A stretch of 47,987 nt of DNA from Kordiimonadaceae bacterium UBA4441 (GTDB taxonomy: Bacteria; Pseudomonadota; Alphaproteobacteria; Sphingomonadales; Emcibacteraceae). The notes below the pieces were generated by a model that was not told where the DNA came from, did not search any database, and saw nothing but the letters and a program-made list of their open reading frames with translations. Positions 8,935 through 18,759 of the stretch are shown piece after piece. Numbering within the stretch: position 1 is the stretch's first letter; the number at the start of each line of letters is the position of its first letter. Both the position numbers and the translations under genes were made by a program. The stretch lies in the NCBI GenBank assembly GCA_002390425.1, contig DGPL01000051.1, forward strand, positions 1 to 47,987. Reading direction: 5' to 3'.

Positions 8935-9990
8935 TTACTTAGTCGAATGTGAACTAATATTTTCATATTGGTTTGGTAAGTTTTCTTCTATGAGATCAAA
9001 CATCATATCAATATGATCATTATCATCATTGAGACATGGAATATAATCATAGCTTTCGCCGCCGGCTTCCATGAAATATTCCATATTTTCCACTTGAATT
9101 TCTTCAAGCGTCTCAAGGCAATCCGCCGAAAATCCGGGACACACAACGGCAACTTTTTTGATATTTTTTTCAGGCAGAGATTTTAAAACCTCATCAGTAT
9201 ATGGCTGTAGCCAAGGTTCTCTTCCAAATCGCGATTGAAATGTCGTTTTAATTTTTTCATCTTCTAACTTCAACTTCTGCTGTATGAGGCGTGTTGTCTG
9301 AACACAAAAACAATAATATGGATCACCCCGATCAAGATATTTTCTGGGAATGCCATGATAGGAAAAAAGTAATAAGTCAGGCATACCATTTTTGCTAACG
9401 TAATTAGAAATAGAAATAGCCATCGCATTAATATAGGAAGGTTCTAAATGATATCCACTGATAAACTTTAAGTCTGGTACCCAACGATAATTGATTAACT
9501 CTTTCGCTATCGCATCAAATGTTGATCCATTGGTGGCAGCACAATATTGTGGATATAAGGGCAAAACAATGATGTTACGTATATTTTGTTCGGTAAATGA
9601 CTGCAACATACTTTTGATAGAAGGATTGCCATATCGCATCGCACAATCAACGACGATTTTATTCTCACCACATTTTTGGTCCACTTTTTTTTGCAAAGCT
9701 TTTGCTTGCCTTAATGTAATATCAAGAAGTGGTGAACCATCTTCGGTCCAAACGGTTTTATAAACTTTTGCCGAGGCTCGTGACCTAAGAGGCAGTATCA
9801 CAAGGTTTAGGATAAACCACCAAATAACTCTCGGGACTTCAACAACACGCGGATCGCTCAAAAACTCTTTTAAATACCTTCTTAAGGCCTTTGGCGCAGG
9901 CGCATCAGGTGTCCCCAAATTGGTGATAATAACACCAGTTTTGGGAAGTTTTCCATCATGATTATAGTCTTTTTGACCAATAAACTTCAT
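8935..9990 (-). CDS. hemH: Ferrochelatase
   Basis: The enzyme inserts Fe(II) into protoporphyrin IX as the last step of heme synthesis. The 351-residue protein shows VIITNLGTPDAP at the N-terminus, the catalytic-His motif SYHGIP (H212), QSRFGREPWLQPYT at about 252-265, and the acidic metal motif CPGFSADCLETLEE (E293 and E296 region). Length is normal. No transmembrane helix is obvious, apart from a hydrophobic patch at about 57-68 that fits the membrane-facing lip. The ATG at 9990 has GAGA at correct spacing. It is a single gene, convergent with mrp. Confidence 0.95.
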   Translation of the reverse strand: MKFIGQKDYNHDGKLPKTGVIITNLGTPDAPAPKALRRYLKEFLSDPRVVEVPRVIWWFILNLVILPLRSRASAKVYKTVWTEDGSPLLDITLRQAKALQKKVDQKCGENKIVVDCAMRYGNPSIKSMLQSFTEQNIRNIIVLPLYPQYCAATNGSTFDAIAKELINYRWVPDLKFISGYHLEPSYINAMAISISNYVSKNGMPDLLLFSYHGIPRKYLDRGDPYYCFCVQTTRLIQQKLKLEDEKIKTTFQSRFGREPWLQPYTDEVLKSLPEKNIKKVAVVCPGFSADCLETLEEIQVENMEYFMEAGGESYDYIPCLNDDNDHIDMMFDLIEENLPNQYENISSHSTK

Positions 9991-10058
9991 ATTATTATTC
10001 TCTTTTCCCTAATTATATTATTACTGTCGTCATGCCCTGTTAGAAGAACTTATTCTAT

Positions 10059-10427
10059 TCATAATGATTTAGTTTCTATCTTACAATGATCTAATTTACT
10101 AAAACGCCACTGTGCGAAAACTTTATAAATACCTTTAGTCATTTGATAAACTAGCGGTAATCCTACAAACTTCGCTAGCCAGCGCCAACCTCGTAATTGT
10201 TCCCAAATTAAAATAAATGCATCTACGCCATATACCATTTCTTTATCTGCATTAATTGCATGTAAGATTTTCAAACTATCAATATAAGAAATGTTATATT
10301 TTTCAAGAATATTCACATTTTGACTTATACCAAGCCATTTAATAGCCGTATCAGGAGTTTGTTTCTTATAATATTCGATTTCCCTCCGACATAGTGGACA
10401 TCTATCGTCATAAAAAACATTTATCAT
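10059..10427 (-). CDS. DUF393 / thiol-disulfide oxidoreductase DCC-family protein
   Basis: The 122-residue protein begins with the family signature FYDDRCPLCRREI (C10 and C13, a CxxC pair after two Asp). The family is predicted to have a thioredoxin-like fold and is named for its DxxCxLC motif. Its biochemical role is not established. AGGA precedes the ATG at 10427. It lies between hemH and the fasciclin gene, both on the same strand, with no overlap that would imply an operon. Confidence 0.82.
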   Translation of the reverse strand: MINVFYDDRCPLCRREIEYYKKQTPDTAIKWLGISQNVNILEKYNISYIDSLKILHAINADKEMVYGVDAFILIWEQLRGWRWLAKFVGLPLVYQMTKGIYKVFAQWRFSKLDHCKIETKSL

Positions 10428-10454
10428 TATAAAATCCTATCAAAAATAGTTTGA

Positions 10455-10489
10455 AAAATAAAACAGCATGGCCCACGAAGAGCCATGCT
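10455..10489 (-). terminator. Terminator of the fasciclin-domain gene
   Basis: AGCATGGC (10465-10472) pairs with GCCATGCT (10482-10489) around a 9-nt loop. In the minus-strand transcript the stem is followed by TTTTATTTTT. It sits 33 bp past the stop at 10523. Confidence 0.75.
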
Positions 10490-10522
10490 ACTTATTATCT
10501 TAATAGTGAGGGAAATATACTA

Positions 10523-11011
10523 TTAAGGCATAATAACTTTATCAATGACATGAATAACACCATTGCTTGTTTCGATGTCTGCTGTCACAACATTTGCACC
10601 GTCAATCATCACACCATTTGTTGCGTTGATATCTACTGTGCTTCCTTCTACGGTTGCTGGGCTTAGTTCTTTTCCTGCGATATCAGATGACATCACTTTG
10701 CCTGGTACAACATGATAAGTAAGAATTTTTACCAGTGTCGCTTTATTTTCTGGTTTAAGTAGGTTTTCCACTGTACCTGCTGGCAATGCTGCAAAAGCAT
10801 CATCTGTTGGTGCGAAAACTGTGAAAGGACCGTCGCCTTTCAGTGTATCGACAAGACCTGCTGCTTGAACGGCAGCGACTAATGTATTGAATGACCCCGC
10901 AGAAACAGCAGTGTCAACGATGTCACTTTTCATTTGGGCGAAAGAAGGGGCGATCATGCTTAGACTCATGACAACAATGGCTGCAAGTTTTAAAATAGTT
11001 TTACGGAACAT
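10523..11011 (-). CDS. Secreted fasciclin (FAS1) domain protein
   Basis: The 162-residue protein has a signal peptide (about 1-25, ending PSFAQ) and a single FAS1 domain. Visible signatures are SFNTLVAAVQAAGL, the H1 box GPFTVFAPTDDAFAAL, ILTYHVVPGKV and the H2-like NGVIHVIDKVIMP. FAS1 proteins act in adhesion or bind small ligands at the cell surface. Bacterial single-domain members are mostly uncharacterised. It has its own terminator and no operon partner. Confidence 0.9.
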   Translation of the reverse strand: MFRKTILKLAAIVVMSLSMIAPSFAQMKSDIVDTAVSAGSFNTLVAAVQAAGLVDTLKGDGPFTVFAPTDDAFAALPAGTVENLLKPENKATLVKILTYHVVPGKVMSSDIAGKELSPATVEGSTVDINATNGVMIDGANVVTADIETSNGVIHVIDKVIMP

Positions 11012-11138
11012 ATCCGAACTCCTGATAAATAAGTTGTTTGATTAAAAGTATACTCTCTACGCCTCTTTCAAACAGGTAGATCATAATTATTTTGAAAAAA
11101 TAACAACTTTTAGGATTTTTTATAATTATTCTAAAGAG

Positions 11139-11921
11139 TTAGAGAAGTTCTAAAATAGTTAAGGCAGCTCTGGCAAGTTCTTCTCTTGCGGGCACATCTT
11201 GCTCTTTGATGACATCAATATTTAAAGCAAAAGGATATATATTACCTTCACAATTAACCCAGCCTACCCACCAACCGATATCAGGATCAGGTGCAGAGGT
11301 AAGACCGCTCTTTGCATGAAGAGAGTAATTTTCAGTTTCTTCGATTAGAGTAATTTCCTTCACTTGCTTTTGATGTAATTTTAAAAAAGGAAGTTCTTCT
11401 TTTGCGAGTTTACCAAGGAAACTTATTTGTTCCACCGCACTAATTTCAAGGGGCCCGCCTAACCAAAATTGATCGACTTTATCACCCACTTTTCCGTTTC
11501 CATAATTCAATTTTGCCAACCCATTTTCCATGGCTTCAATACCAATTCGGCGTGATAAAGCTTGGTATATAGGAACATTCGATATTTTAATCGCGTCCCT
11601 AAGCGACATGTTTTTTTCCCATATTTTTAAATAGGCGGGTTTACCACCGTAAGGTAAAATTTCATCTACATTGGATACGGCACCAACTGAAAGTCCGATA
11701 AGTGTATGTGCGACTTTATAGCTACTTGCTGGAATAAATCTTTTCTTTGAACGTTCCCCGTTATGTCCAACATAGGTATTGTTTACGGGATCGAACAGTA
11801 TGAATGTTCCTACCACACCCTTATCTGTAAAAAGCTTTGAAATTTCGGCATTTTCCTGAAATGATTGCGCAAATGATGTCACGCTCATCAACAGGTATAA
11901 AAAAAAGATTTTGATTTTCAT
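11139..11921 (-). CDS. Class D (OXA-type) beta-lactamase
   Basis: The 260-residue protein has a signal peptide (about 1-18, SVTSFAQ) and all class D motifs: active-site S66-S-Y-K69 inside IPASSYKVAHTLIGL, S114-N-V (SNVPIYQ), Y140-G-N, W153-LGGPL, and K204-S-G followed by GWWVGW at 216-221. Class D enzymes hydrolyse beta-lactams in the periplasm, using a carboxylated lysine, expected here to be K69. SSYK and KSG differ slightly from the common STFK and KTG, and the sequence does not look like a named clinical OXA. It begins 3 bp after the mutB stop, without its own visible promoter. Spectrum cannot be inferred, and a penicillin-binding or sensor role is possible. Confidence 0.88.
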   Translation of the reverse strand: MKIKIFFLYLLMSVTSFAQSFQENAEISKLFTDKGVVGTFILFDPVNNTYVGHNGERSKKRFIPASSYKVAHTLIGLSVGAVSNVDEILPYGGKPAYLKIWEKNMSLRDAIKISNVPIYQALSRRIGIEAMENGLAKLNYGNGKVGDKVDQFWLGGPLEISAVEQISFLGKLAKEELPFLKLHQKQVKEITLIEETENYSLHAKSGLTSAPDPDIGWWVGWVNCEGNIYPFALNIDVIKEQDVPAREELARAALTILELL

Positions 11922-11924
11922 CTA

Positions 11925-14063
11925 TTAAAAGTGCTCTTCGAGTTTCTCAATAATTTCAGCAGCAGCTTCAGGAATATTAGTGCCCGGGCCAAAAATGGCT
12001 GCAACCCCTGCTTTATATAAATCATCATAATCTTGTTTAGGGATCACACCACCTGCGATCACCATAATGTCATCTGCACCCGCAGATTTCAAGGCCTCAA
12101 TTAAGCTTGGTATTAATGTTTTATGTCCTGCGGCTTGCGAAGAAACACCAATAATATGCACGTCATTTTCTACGGCTTCTCTTGCTGTTTCCGCTGGCGT
12201 TTGAAATAGTGGCCCAATATCTACATCAAAACCTATGTCTGCAAAAGCGGTCGCGATTACTTTAGCACCTCGATCATGGCCATCCTGCCCCATTTTCGCA
12301 ACTAATATTCGAGGACGACGGCCTACTTTTTCTTCAAAGGCTTCAATTTTTTTCTGTATCTTCACGTATTCTTTATCCCCTTGATAAGCACTACCGTATA
12401 CCCCTGATATTGATTTTATATCGGCACGGTGGCGACCGAAAACATTTTCCATCGCATCAGAAATTTCGCCAAGTGTAGCACGTGCTCTCGCTGCTTCAAT
12501 GGCTTTTTCAAGTAAATTTGCAGTACCGCTAGCCCCTTCTTTAAGAGCTTTAAGTGCTGCTTCGCATTTATCTTCTTCACGACTTTCTTTTATTTTTTTC
12601 AGCTTCTTAATTTGTGTTTTTCTAACGGCAACATTATCAATTTTTAAGATATTGATCTCACTTTCCTCTTTTAATCGATATTTATTAACGCCAACAACTG
12701 TCTCTTCTCCCTTATCAATGCGCGCTTGTTTTAATGCGGCCGCTTTTTCAATATTTAATTTTGGAAGTCCTTTTTGGACGGCTTTCGTCATGCCACCAAC
12801 ATCTTCAATTTCAGTGATAATTTTCCAAGCTTCTTGAACCAACTCATTGGTAATACTTTCAATATAATATGATCCCCCCAGTGGATCGACGACATTGGTT
12901 AGTCCTATTTCTTCTTGTAAAATAATCTGGGTATTTCTGGCAATTCGTGCACTATCATCAGTAGGTAAAGCAATTGCTTCATCAAATGCATTTGTATGAA
13001 GGGACTGCGTTCCGCCTAATGTGGCGGCCATGGCCTCAACGGTTGTGCGAATAACATTATTATATGGATCTTTTTCTGTAAGGCTTGCGCCTGACGTCTG
13101 GCAATGAGTGCGTAACATCATACTTTTTGGATTTTTAGCCCCGAAATTTTCCATGATTTGTGCCCAGATGGTTCGCGCCGCCCTTAACTTTGCCACTTCC
13201 ATAAAGAAATTCATTCCGATTGCAAAAAAGAAACTTAATCGTGGTGCAAAATCATCGATATCCAATCCACTTTTCATGGCAATTCGCACATATTCCATAC
13301 CATCAGCAAGTGTATATGCTAACTCCTGTAGTTGTGTGGCACCGGCTTCTTGCATATGATAACCAGAGATAGAAATACTATTATATTTCGGCATTTCTTT
13401 TGAAGTAAACTCGATTATATCACCGACAATACGCATACTTGGCTCAGGCGGATATATATAAGTATTACGTACCATGAATTCTTTTAAAATATCATTTTGA
13501 ATTGTGCCGCTTAATTTATCTTTTGAAACGCCCTGCTCTTCAGCAGCAACAATATAAAATGCAAGGCATGGAATAACGGCACCATTCATCGTCATGGATA
13601 CAGACATTTTATCAAGCGGAATACCATCGAAGAGAATTTTCATATCTTCAACGCTGTCGATTGCCACACCGGCTTTCCCGACATCGCCTTCGACGCGTTC
13701 ATGGTCACTGTCATAGCCACGATGGGTCGCAAGGTCAAAGGCAACCGAAAGGCCCATTTGTCCAGCTTCTAAATTACGGTGGTAAAAAGCATTGCTTTCT
13801 TCGGCCGTCGAAAAGCCGGCATACTGTCGAATTGTCCAAGGACGTCCAGCATACATACTTCCTCTAACCCCACGAGTGAACGGGAAAAAACCTGGTAGAT
13901 TTTCACAGTGTGGAATATCTTTAACGTCATCGGCTGTATAAAGTGGTTTTACATCAATACCTTCTGGTGTATGCCATGTTAAATCCTCAAAAGATTTATT
14001 GCGCAATTCACCGGAAACCAGCTTTCGCCAATCATCAATTGTTTCTGGTTTTTTATCCAACAA
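11925..14063 (-). CDS. mutB: Methylmalonyl-CoA mutase, large subunit
   Basis: This adenosylcobalamin enzyme converts methylmalonyl-CoA to succinyl-CoA. The 712-residue protein has the TIM-barrel substrate domain (TRGVRGSMYAGRPWTIRQYAGF at the N-terminus, SMTMNGAV, SGYHMQEAG) and a C-terminal cobalamin-binding domain with the DxHxxG loop GQDGHDRG (axial-ligand H596). Length matches the family. The start is a TTG at 14063 supported by AAGGGA at good spacing. It lies 77 bp downstream of metH2 on the same strand and is followed immediately by the beta-lactamase gene. The small subunit, epimerase and MeaB chaperone are not in the window, so either they lie elsewhere or the enzyme acts alone. Confidence 0.94.
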   Translation of the reverse strand: MLDKKPETIDDWRKLVSGELRNKSFEDLTWHTPEGIDVKPLYTADDVKDIPHCENLPGFFPFTRGVRGSMYAGRPWTIRQYAGFSTAEESNAFYHRNLEAGQMGLSVAFDLATHRGYDSDHERVEGDVGKAGVAIDSVEDMKILFDGIPLDKMSVSMTMNGAVIPCLAFYIVAAEEQGVSKDKLSGTIQNDILKEFMVRNTYIYPPEPSMRIVGDIIEFTSKEMPKYNSISISGYHMQEAGATQLQELAYTLADGMEYVRIAMKSGLDIDDFAPRLSFFFAIGMNFFMEVAKLRAARTIWAQIMENFGAKNPKSMMLRTHCQTSGASLTEKDPYNNVIRTTVEAMAATLGGTQSLHTNAFDEAIALPTDDSARIARNTQIILQEEIGLTNVVDPLGGSYYIESITNELVQEAWKIITEIEDVGGMTKAVQKGLPKLNIEKAAALKQARIDKGEETVVGVNKYRLKEESEINILKIDNVAVRKTQIKKLKKIKESREEDKCEAALKALKEGASGTANLLEKAIEAARARATLGEISDAMENVFGRHRADIKSISGVYGSAYQGDKEYVKIQKKIEAFEEKVGRRPRILVAKMGQDGHDRGAKVIATAFADIGFDVDIGPLFQTPAETAREAVENDVHIIGVSSQAAGHKTLIPSLIEALKSAGADDIMVIAGGVIPKQDYDDLYKAGVAAIFGPGTNIPEAAAEIIEKLEEHF

Positions 14064-14140
14064 TACATCCCTTCCAAATAAATGTTACCGATGAGTAGCA
14101 TTTTATAGACAATTCTATATTATCGCAAGGACATAGATCA

Positions 14141-16786
14141 CTATCTGCTATATGCAAGATTTGGTGCTAGCCACCTTTCAGCCATTCTGAGATCCATATC
14201 TTTGCGTTTCGCGTAATCTTTCACTTGATCTTTTGAAATTTTACCAATGCCAAAATACTGGCTCTCAGGATGAGCAAAATAATATCCACTAACAGAAGAT
14301 GCGGGCATCATAGCCATACTGTCAGTTAAATCAATTCCAGCATTTTGTCTCGCGTTCAAAAGAGTAAAGAGACCCGTTTTTTCAGTATGATCTGGACAGG
14401 CAGGATAACCGGGCGCCGGACGAATACCGCGGTATTTTTCTTTAATTAAGTCATTATTATTGAAGCTTTCATCAACTGCATAGCCCCAAAATTCTTTTCT
14501 GACACGTTCGTGCATATGTTCAGCAAATGCTTCGGCAAATCTATCTGCCAGTGCTTTTAGAAGAATGTCATTATAATCGTCATGCGCCCCTTTAAAAAGC
14601 TCAAGTTTTTCTTCAATACCAATACCTGCCGTCACAGCAAAGCCGCCAAAATAATCTTTTATGCCTGTTTCTTTTGGCGCAATGAAATCAGCAAGGCACA
14701 TATTGGCTTTACCGCTACGTTTTTTCATTTGCTGGCGAACAAAATGAACCGTATCAATGACTTCGTCACGGCTCTCATCTGCGTAAAGCTCAACATCATC
14801 GCCAATGGAATTCGCGGGCCAAAAACCAATTACAGCTTTTGCTTTAAGCCATTTTTCATCAACAATTTTCTGAAGCATAACTTCAGCATCATGAAATAAT
14901 TCCGTTGCACTTTCACCTACTACTTTATCGGTAAGTATTGCTGGGTAATTACCCGCCAATTCCCACGTTCTAAAAAAAGGTGTCCAATCGATCCGCTCAA
15001 CCAAATCACTTAAATCATAATTCTCAAAAGTTTTTAAGCCCTTAAACTTAGGGGCTTCTGGAATATAATTTTTCCATTCAATTTGAAATTTATTGGCACG
15101 GGCTTCATTGATTGAAACTTGATTATCGGATTTATCCCGATTTTCATATTTAACACGCATATCATGATATTCTTTTGCAATGTCGGCTGCATAAGCTTCT
15201 CTCGTTGTTTCACCAATTAATTGACCAGCAACACCAACGGCACGTGATGCATCAAGAACATACACCAATGGCCCAGTATAGTTTGGCGCAATTTTTACTG
15301 CCGTATGAACTTTTGAAGTGGTTGCACCGCCGATAAGAAGAGGTGTTTTCATTTCTAAACGTTCCATTTCGGAAGCCACGGTACACATTTCTTCTAGTGA
15401 TGGCGTAATCAATCCGGATAAACCGATTATATCAACATTTTCCTCTTTGGCTTTTTCAAGAATATCTTCACATGAAACCATGACCCCCATATCAATAACT
15501 TCATAATTATTACATTGAAGTACAACACCAACAATATTCTTTCCGATGTCATGAACGTCGCCTTTTACGGTCGCCATCAATATTTTTCCATTCGTAGATG
15601 ATGCTTCACCATCGACTTTTTCTTCTTCAATAAATGGTAATAAATATGCGACAGCCTGTTTCATAACACGAGCAGACTTTACCACTTGGGGTAAAAACAT
15701 TTGTCCAGAACCAAATAAATCGCCAACGACATTCATTCCATCCATCAAAGGACCTTCTATGACCGATAGCGGACGATCTGCTTGCTTTCTCGCCTCTTCG
15801 GTATCGTCTTCGATGAATGTCGTTATTCCCTTGACGAGCGCGTGAGTAAGTCGTTCATTTACTGTGCCTTCGCGCCATTCTAGATCTTCCTTTTTAACTT
15901 CACCCTTAACACCTTTGTATTTATCAGCGATATCAAGAAGACGGTCGGTGGCATCATCGCGTCGATTTAATATTACATCCTCTACTCGTTCGCGAAGTTC
16001 ATCAGGAATTTCAGAATAAACCGTCATCATTCCGGCGTTGACAATTCCCATATCCATACCGGCTTGTATGGCGTGATAAAGAAACACACTATGCATCGCT
16101 TCACGAACAGGATTATTTCCGCGAAATGAGAATGAAACGTTACTTACCCCACCAGAAACATGACAATAGGGCAAATTATCGGTAATTTTTCGCGTCGCTT
16201 CAATAAAATCGACACCATAATTATTATGTTCTTCAATACCGGTCGCGACTGCAAAAATATTTGGATCAAAAATTATATCTTCAGGAGAAAAGCCTACCTT
16301 ATCAACCAGAACACGATATGATCTTTCACATATTTCATATTTACGGTCTAATGTATCCGCCTGCCCTTTTTCATCGAAGGCCATAACAACTGTTGCGGCA
16401 CCATACATTTTGATCAATTTTGCTTGTTCAATGAAGTTTTCCTCGCCTTCTTTAAGGGAGATACTATTAACTACTGCTTTTCCTTGAACGCACTTAAGGC
16501 CGGCTTCAATAATAGACCATTTGGAGCTATCCACCATGATAGGAACGCGAGAAATGTCAGGTTCAGAGGCTATTAGATTTAAAAACTTAACTATGGCTGC
16601 TTCACTATCAAGCATGGCTTCATCCATGTTCACATCAATAATCTGAGCACCAGCTTCAACTTGCTGCCTAGCAACGTCTAAAGCTTCATCATATTCACCA
16701 TTTAGAATAAGACGTTTAAACTTTGCAGATCCTGTAACATTGGTTCTTTCGCCAACGTTTATAAAAATACCTTGTCGTTTCGTCAT
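14141..16786 (-). CDS. metH2: Methionine synthase, C-terminal part (folate, cobalamin and activation domains)
   Basis: The 881-residue protein carries the MetH modules that follow the homocysteine domain: pterin-binding domain (about 1-260, GERTNVTGSAKF), B12 cap and Rossmann domains (about 300-560, with DVHDIG, axial-ligand H412), and the SAM-binding activation domain (about 570-881, RPAPGYPACPDH). With MetH1 it totals about 1230 residues, the length of one-piece E. coli MetH, so the enzyme is split at a domain boundary and not truncated. AAGGTGA precedes the ATG. It starts one base after the metH1 stop, indicating co-translation. Confidence 0.95.
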   Translation of the reverse strand: MTKRQGIFINVGERTNVTGSAKFKRLILNGEYDEALDVARQQVEAGAQIIDVNMDEAMLDSEAAIVKFLNLIASEPDISRVPIMVDSSKWSIIEAGLKCVQGKAVVNSISLKEGEENFIEQAKLIKMYGAATVVMAFDEKGQADTLDRKYEICERSYRVLVDKVGFSPEDIIFDPNIFAVATGIEEHNNYGVDFIEATRKITDNLPYCHVSGGVSNVSFSFRGNNPVREAMHSVFLYHAIQAGMDMGIVNAGMMTVYSEIPDELRERVEDVILNRRDDATDRLLDIADKYKGVKGEVKKEDLEWREGTVNERLTHALVKGITTFIEDDTEEARKQADRPLSVIEGPLMDGMNVVGDLFGSGQMFLPQVVKSARVMKQAVAYLLPFIEEEKVDGEASSTNGKILMATVKGDVHDIGKNIVGVVLQCNNYEVIDMGVMVSCEDILEKAKEENVDIIGLSGLITPSLEEMCTVASEMERLEMKTPLLIGGATTSKVHTAVKIAPNYTGPLVYVLDASRAVGVAGQLIGETTREAYAADIAKEYHDMRVKYENRDKSDNQVSINEARANKFQIEWKNYIPEAPKFKGLKTFENYDLSDLVERIDWTPFFRTWELAGNYPAILTDKVVGESATELFHDAEVMLQKIVDEKWLKAKAVIGFWPANSIGDDVELYADESRDEVIDTVHFVRQQMKKRSGKANMCLADFIAPKETGIKDYFGGFAVTAGIGIEEKLELFKGAHDDYNDILLKALADRFAEAFAEHMHERVRKEFWGYAVDESFNNNDLIKEKYRGIRPAPGYPACPDHTEKTGLFTLLNARQNAGIDLTDSMAMMPASSVSGYYFAHPESQYFGIGKISKDQVKDYAKRKDMDLRMAERWLAPNLAYSR

Positions 16787-16787
16787 T

Positions 16788-17843
16788 TTATATCACCTTA
16801 AACGGCTCAAGGCCGCTTAGCCGCATATGCGGCTCCAGTTCAGGGACTTTGCGCGTTTCTATTTGCGATACTGCTTCAGCAATCGCCTTGATATGTTCTG
16901 GCGTCGTTCCGCAACAGCCCCCTACAATATTTAAAATACCACTTTTGGCCCATTCCAGAATATGATCCGTCATCTCTTCCGGACTTTCATCATATTCTCC
17001 CATTTCATTGGGAAGTCCAGCATTAGGATGAGCAGAAACAGACGTATCTGCGATTTTTGATAGCGAAACAACATGTTGACGAAGTTCCTTAGCACCAAGA
17101 GCACAATTAAAACCGACACTAATCGGATCAGCGTGGCGAACGCTATACCAAAAGGCCTCGGCAGTTTGTCCGGATAATGTACGTCCTGACGCATCGGTAA
17201 TAGTGCCTGAAATCATGATAGGAAGTTCAATATCACGCTCATCAAACACAGATTTCACAGCAAAAATCGCAGCCTTCGCATTTAGTGTATCAAATATTGT
17301 TTCAATTAAAATAATATCAGAGCCACCATCAATTAGTCCTTCTGTGGCTTCTTTATAGGACTTAACCAATTCATCGAAACTTACATTACGAAAGGAAGGA
17401 TCATTTACATCTGGTGAAATAGAAGCCGTTCTACTAGTTGGGCCGAGCACTCCCGCTACAAACCTTGGTTTATCTGGGGTTAACGCAGAATATTCATCTG
17501 CAGCTTCCCTCGCAACTTTCGCACAGGCGACATTCAAATCATAAACAACGTCTTCCATGGCGTAATCTGCTTGAGATATGCTCGTAGCATTGAATGTATT
17601 TGTTTCTATAATATCGGCGCCTGCTTCTAAATATTCTTTATGAATATCACGAATGGCCTCAGGCTGCGTTAAGGCTAAAATATCATTATTGCCTTTTATT
17701 TCCTGATTGATGTGCTTGAACTGTTCACCACGAAATTGCTCTTCACTAAACTTCAGCCTTTGGATCATTGTACCCATGGCACCATCAAGTATAAGAATGC
17801 GGTCTTTTAACGCTTGTTTTAAAGTTATGGCGCGATCAATCAT
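16788..17843 (-). CDS. metH1: Methionine synthase, N-terminal homocysteine methyltransferase domain
   Basis: The 351-residue protein is the zinc-dependent homocysteine-binding barrel of cobalamin-dependent methionine synthase. It shows LILDGAMGTMIQ, ETNTFNAT, the first zinc cysteine in GFNCALG, and the paired cysteines in GGCCGTTPEHI. It must work with MetH2, which carries the folate and B12 modules. The ATG at 17843 is preceded by GGAG at 6 bases and overlaps the metF stop by 8 bp. An upstream ATG at 17855 is also in frame. The tight overlaps on both sides mark the metF-metH1-metH2 operon. Confidence 0.94.
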   Translation of the reverse strand: MIDRAITLKQALKDRILILDGAMGTMIQRLKFSEEQFRGEQFKHINQEIKGNNDILALTQPEAIRDIHKEYLEAGADIIETNTFNATSISQADYAMEDVVYDLNVACAKVAREAADEYSALTPDKPRFVAGVLGPTSRTASISPDVNDPSFRNVSFDELVKSYKEATEGLIDGGSDIILIETIFDTLNAKAAIFAVKSVFDERDIELPIMISGTITDASGRTLSGQTAEAFWYSVRHADPISVGFNCALGAKELRQHVVSLSKIADTSVSAHPNAGLPNEMGEYDESPEEMTDHILEWAKSGILNIVGGCCGTTPEHIKAIAEAVSQIETRKVPELEPHMRLSGLEPFKVI

Positions 17844-18759
17844 TTGAAACTCCATGCGGCCTAATGCCTAAAATATGACAAATTGTATACGTTAGCTCAG
17901 CACGATTTAACGTGTAAAAATGATAATTTTTTACGCCCCCTCTTGCTAACCTTTGACATTGTTCCGCAGTTACCATAGAAGCCACATGGCGTCTGATATC
18001 TGGTGTATCCTCAAGTCCTGAAAAAAGTTTTTCAAGCCACTTAGGTACTGATGTCCCGCATCTTTCAGAAAAACTCTTAGCCATTTTAAAGTTCGTAACC
18101 GGCATTACTCCCGGAACAATAGGAACTTCAATTCCAGCCGCCAGCACCTTGTCCATAAAACGGAAGTATATATCCGTATCAAAGAAATATTGTGTAATCG
18201 CGCGGTCCGCACCAGCATCAATTTTACGTTTCAAGTTATCAACATCTTCTACGACATTGATACTATCTGGATGAGTTTCAGGGTATGCCGCTACTGAAAT
18301 ATCAAAATCACCAATTTTCTTAAGACCCTCAACCAAATCAGCAGCGTTATTGTAACCGCCATCATGAGGACAATATTTTTCACCAATTTTCGGCATATCG
18401 CCACGTAACGCGACTATATGGCGCACACCTATATCCCAATATGCGCGAGCCACATCATCTACTGCGCCTTTGGTTGCGCCGACACACGTCAAATGTGCGG
18501 CTGGCGTTAATGAAGTTTCTTTTAAAATACGTTCGACCGTATTATGAGTTCGCTCACGTGTGCCCCCACCTGCTCCATATGTTACTGAAACCATTGGAGG
18601 GTTTAAAGGCGCTAATTTACGTATGCTCTGCCAAAGCGTTTCTTCCATTTTTTCTGTCTTTGGTGGGAAAAATTCGAATGAAACTTCAATATCTTCTGCC
18701 TGTTCAGAAAAAATACTTGGTCTTAATAAGTCTTGTTTTTCACTATAAGTCATTATCAT
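17836..18759 (-). CDS. metF: 5,10-methylenetetrahydrofolate reductase
   Basis: The 307-residue flavoenzyme makes 5-methyltetrahydrofolate for MetH. Visible family features are VSFEFFPPKTEKMEE near the start, VSVTYGAGGGTRERT, HLTCVGAT, ALRGDMP, and the tail region of a normal-length MetF. The start codon overlaps the regulator stop as ATGA (18756-18759), indicating translational coupling. A second ATG two codons in is equally possible. Its place between the regulator and metH1 shows that methyl-folate supply and use are controlled together. Confidence 0.95.
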   Translation of the reverse strand: MIMTYSEKQDLLRPSIFSEQAEDIEVSFEFFPPKTEKMEETLWQSIRKLAPLNPPMVSVTYGAGGGTRERTHNTVERILKETSLTPAAHLTCVGATKGAVDDVARAYWDIGVRHIVALRGDMPKIGEKYCPHDGGYNNAADLVEGLKKIGDFDISVAAYPETHPDSINVVEDVDNLKRKIDAGADRAITQYFFDTDIYFRFMDKVLAAGIEVPIVPGVMPVTNFKMAKSFSERCGTSVPKWLEKLFSGLEDTPDIRRHVASMVTAEQCQRLARGGVKNYHFYTLNRAELTYTICHILGIRPHGVSND

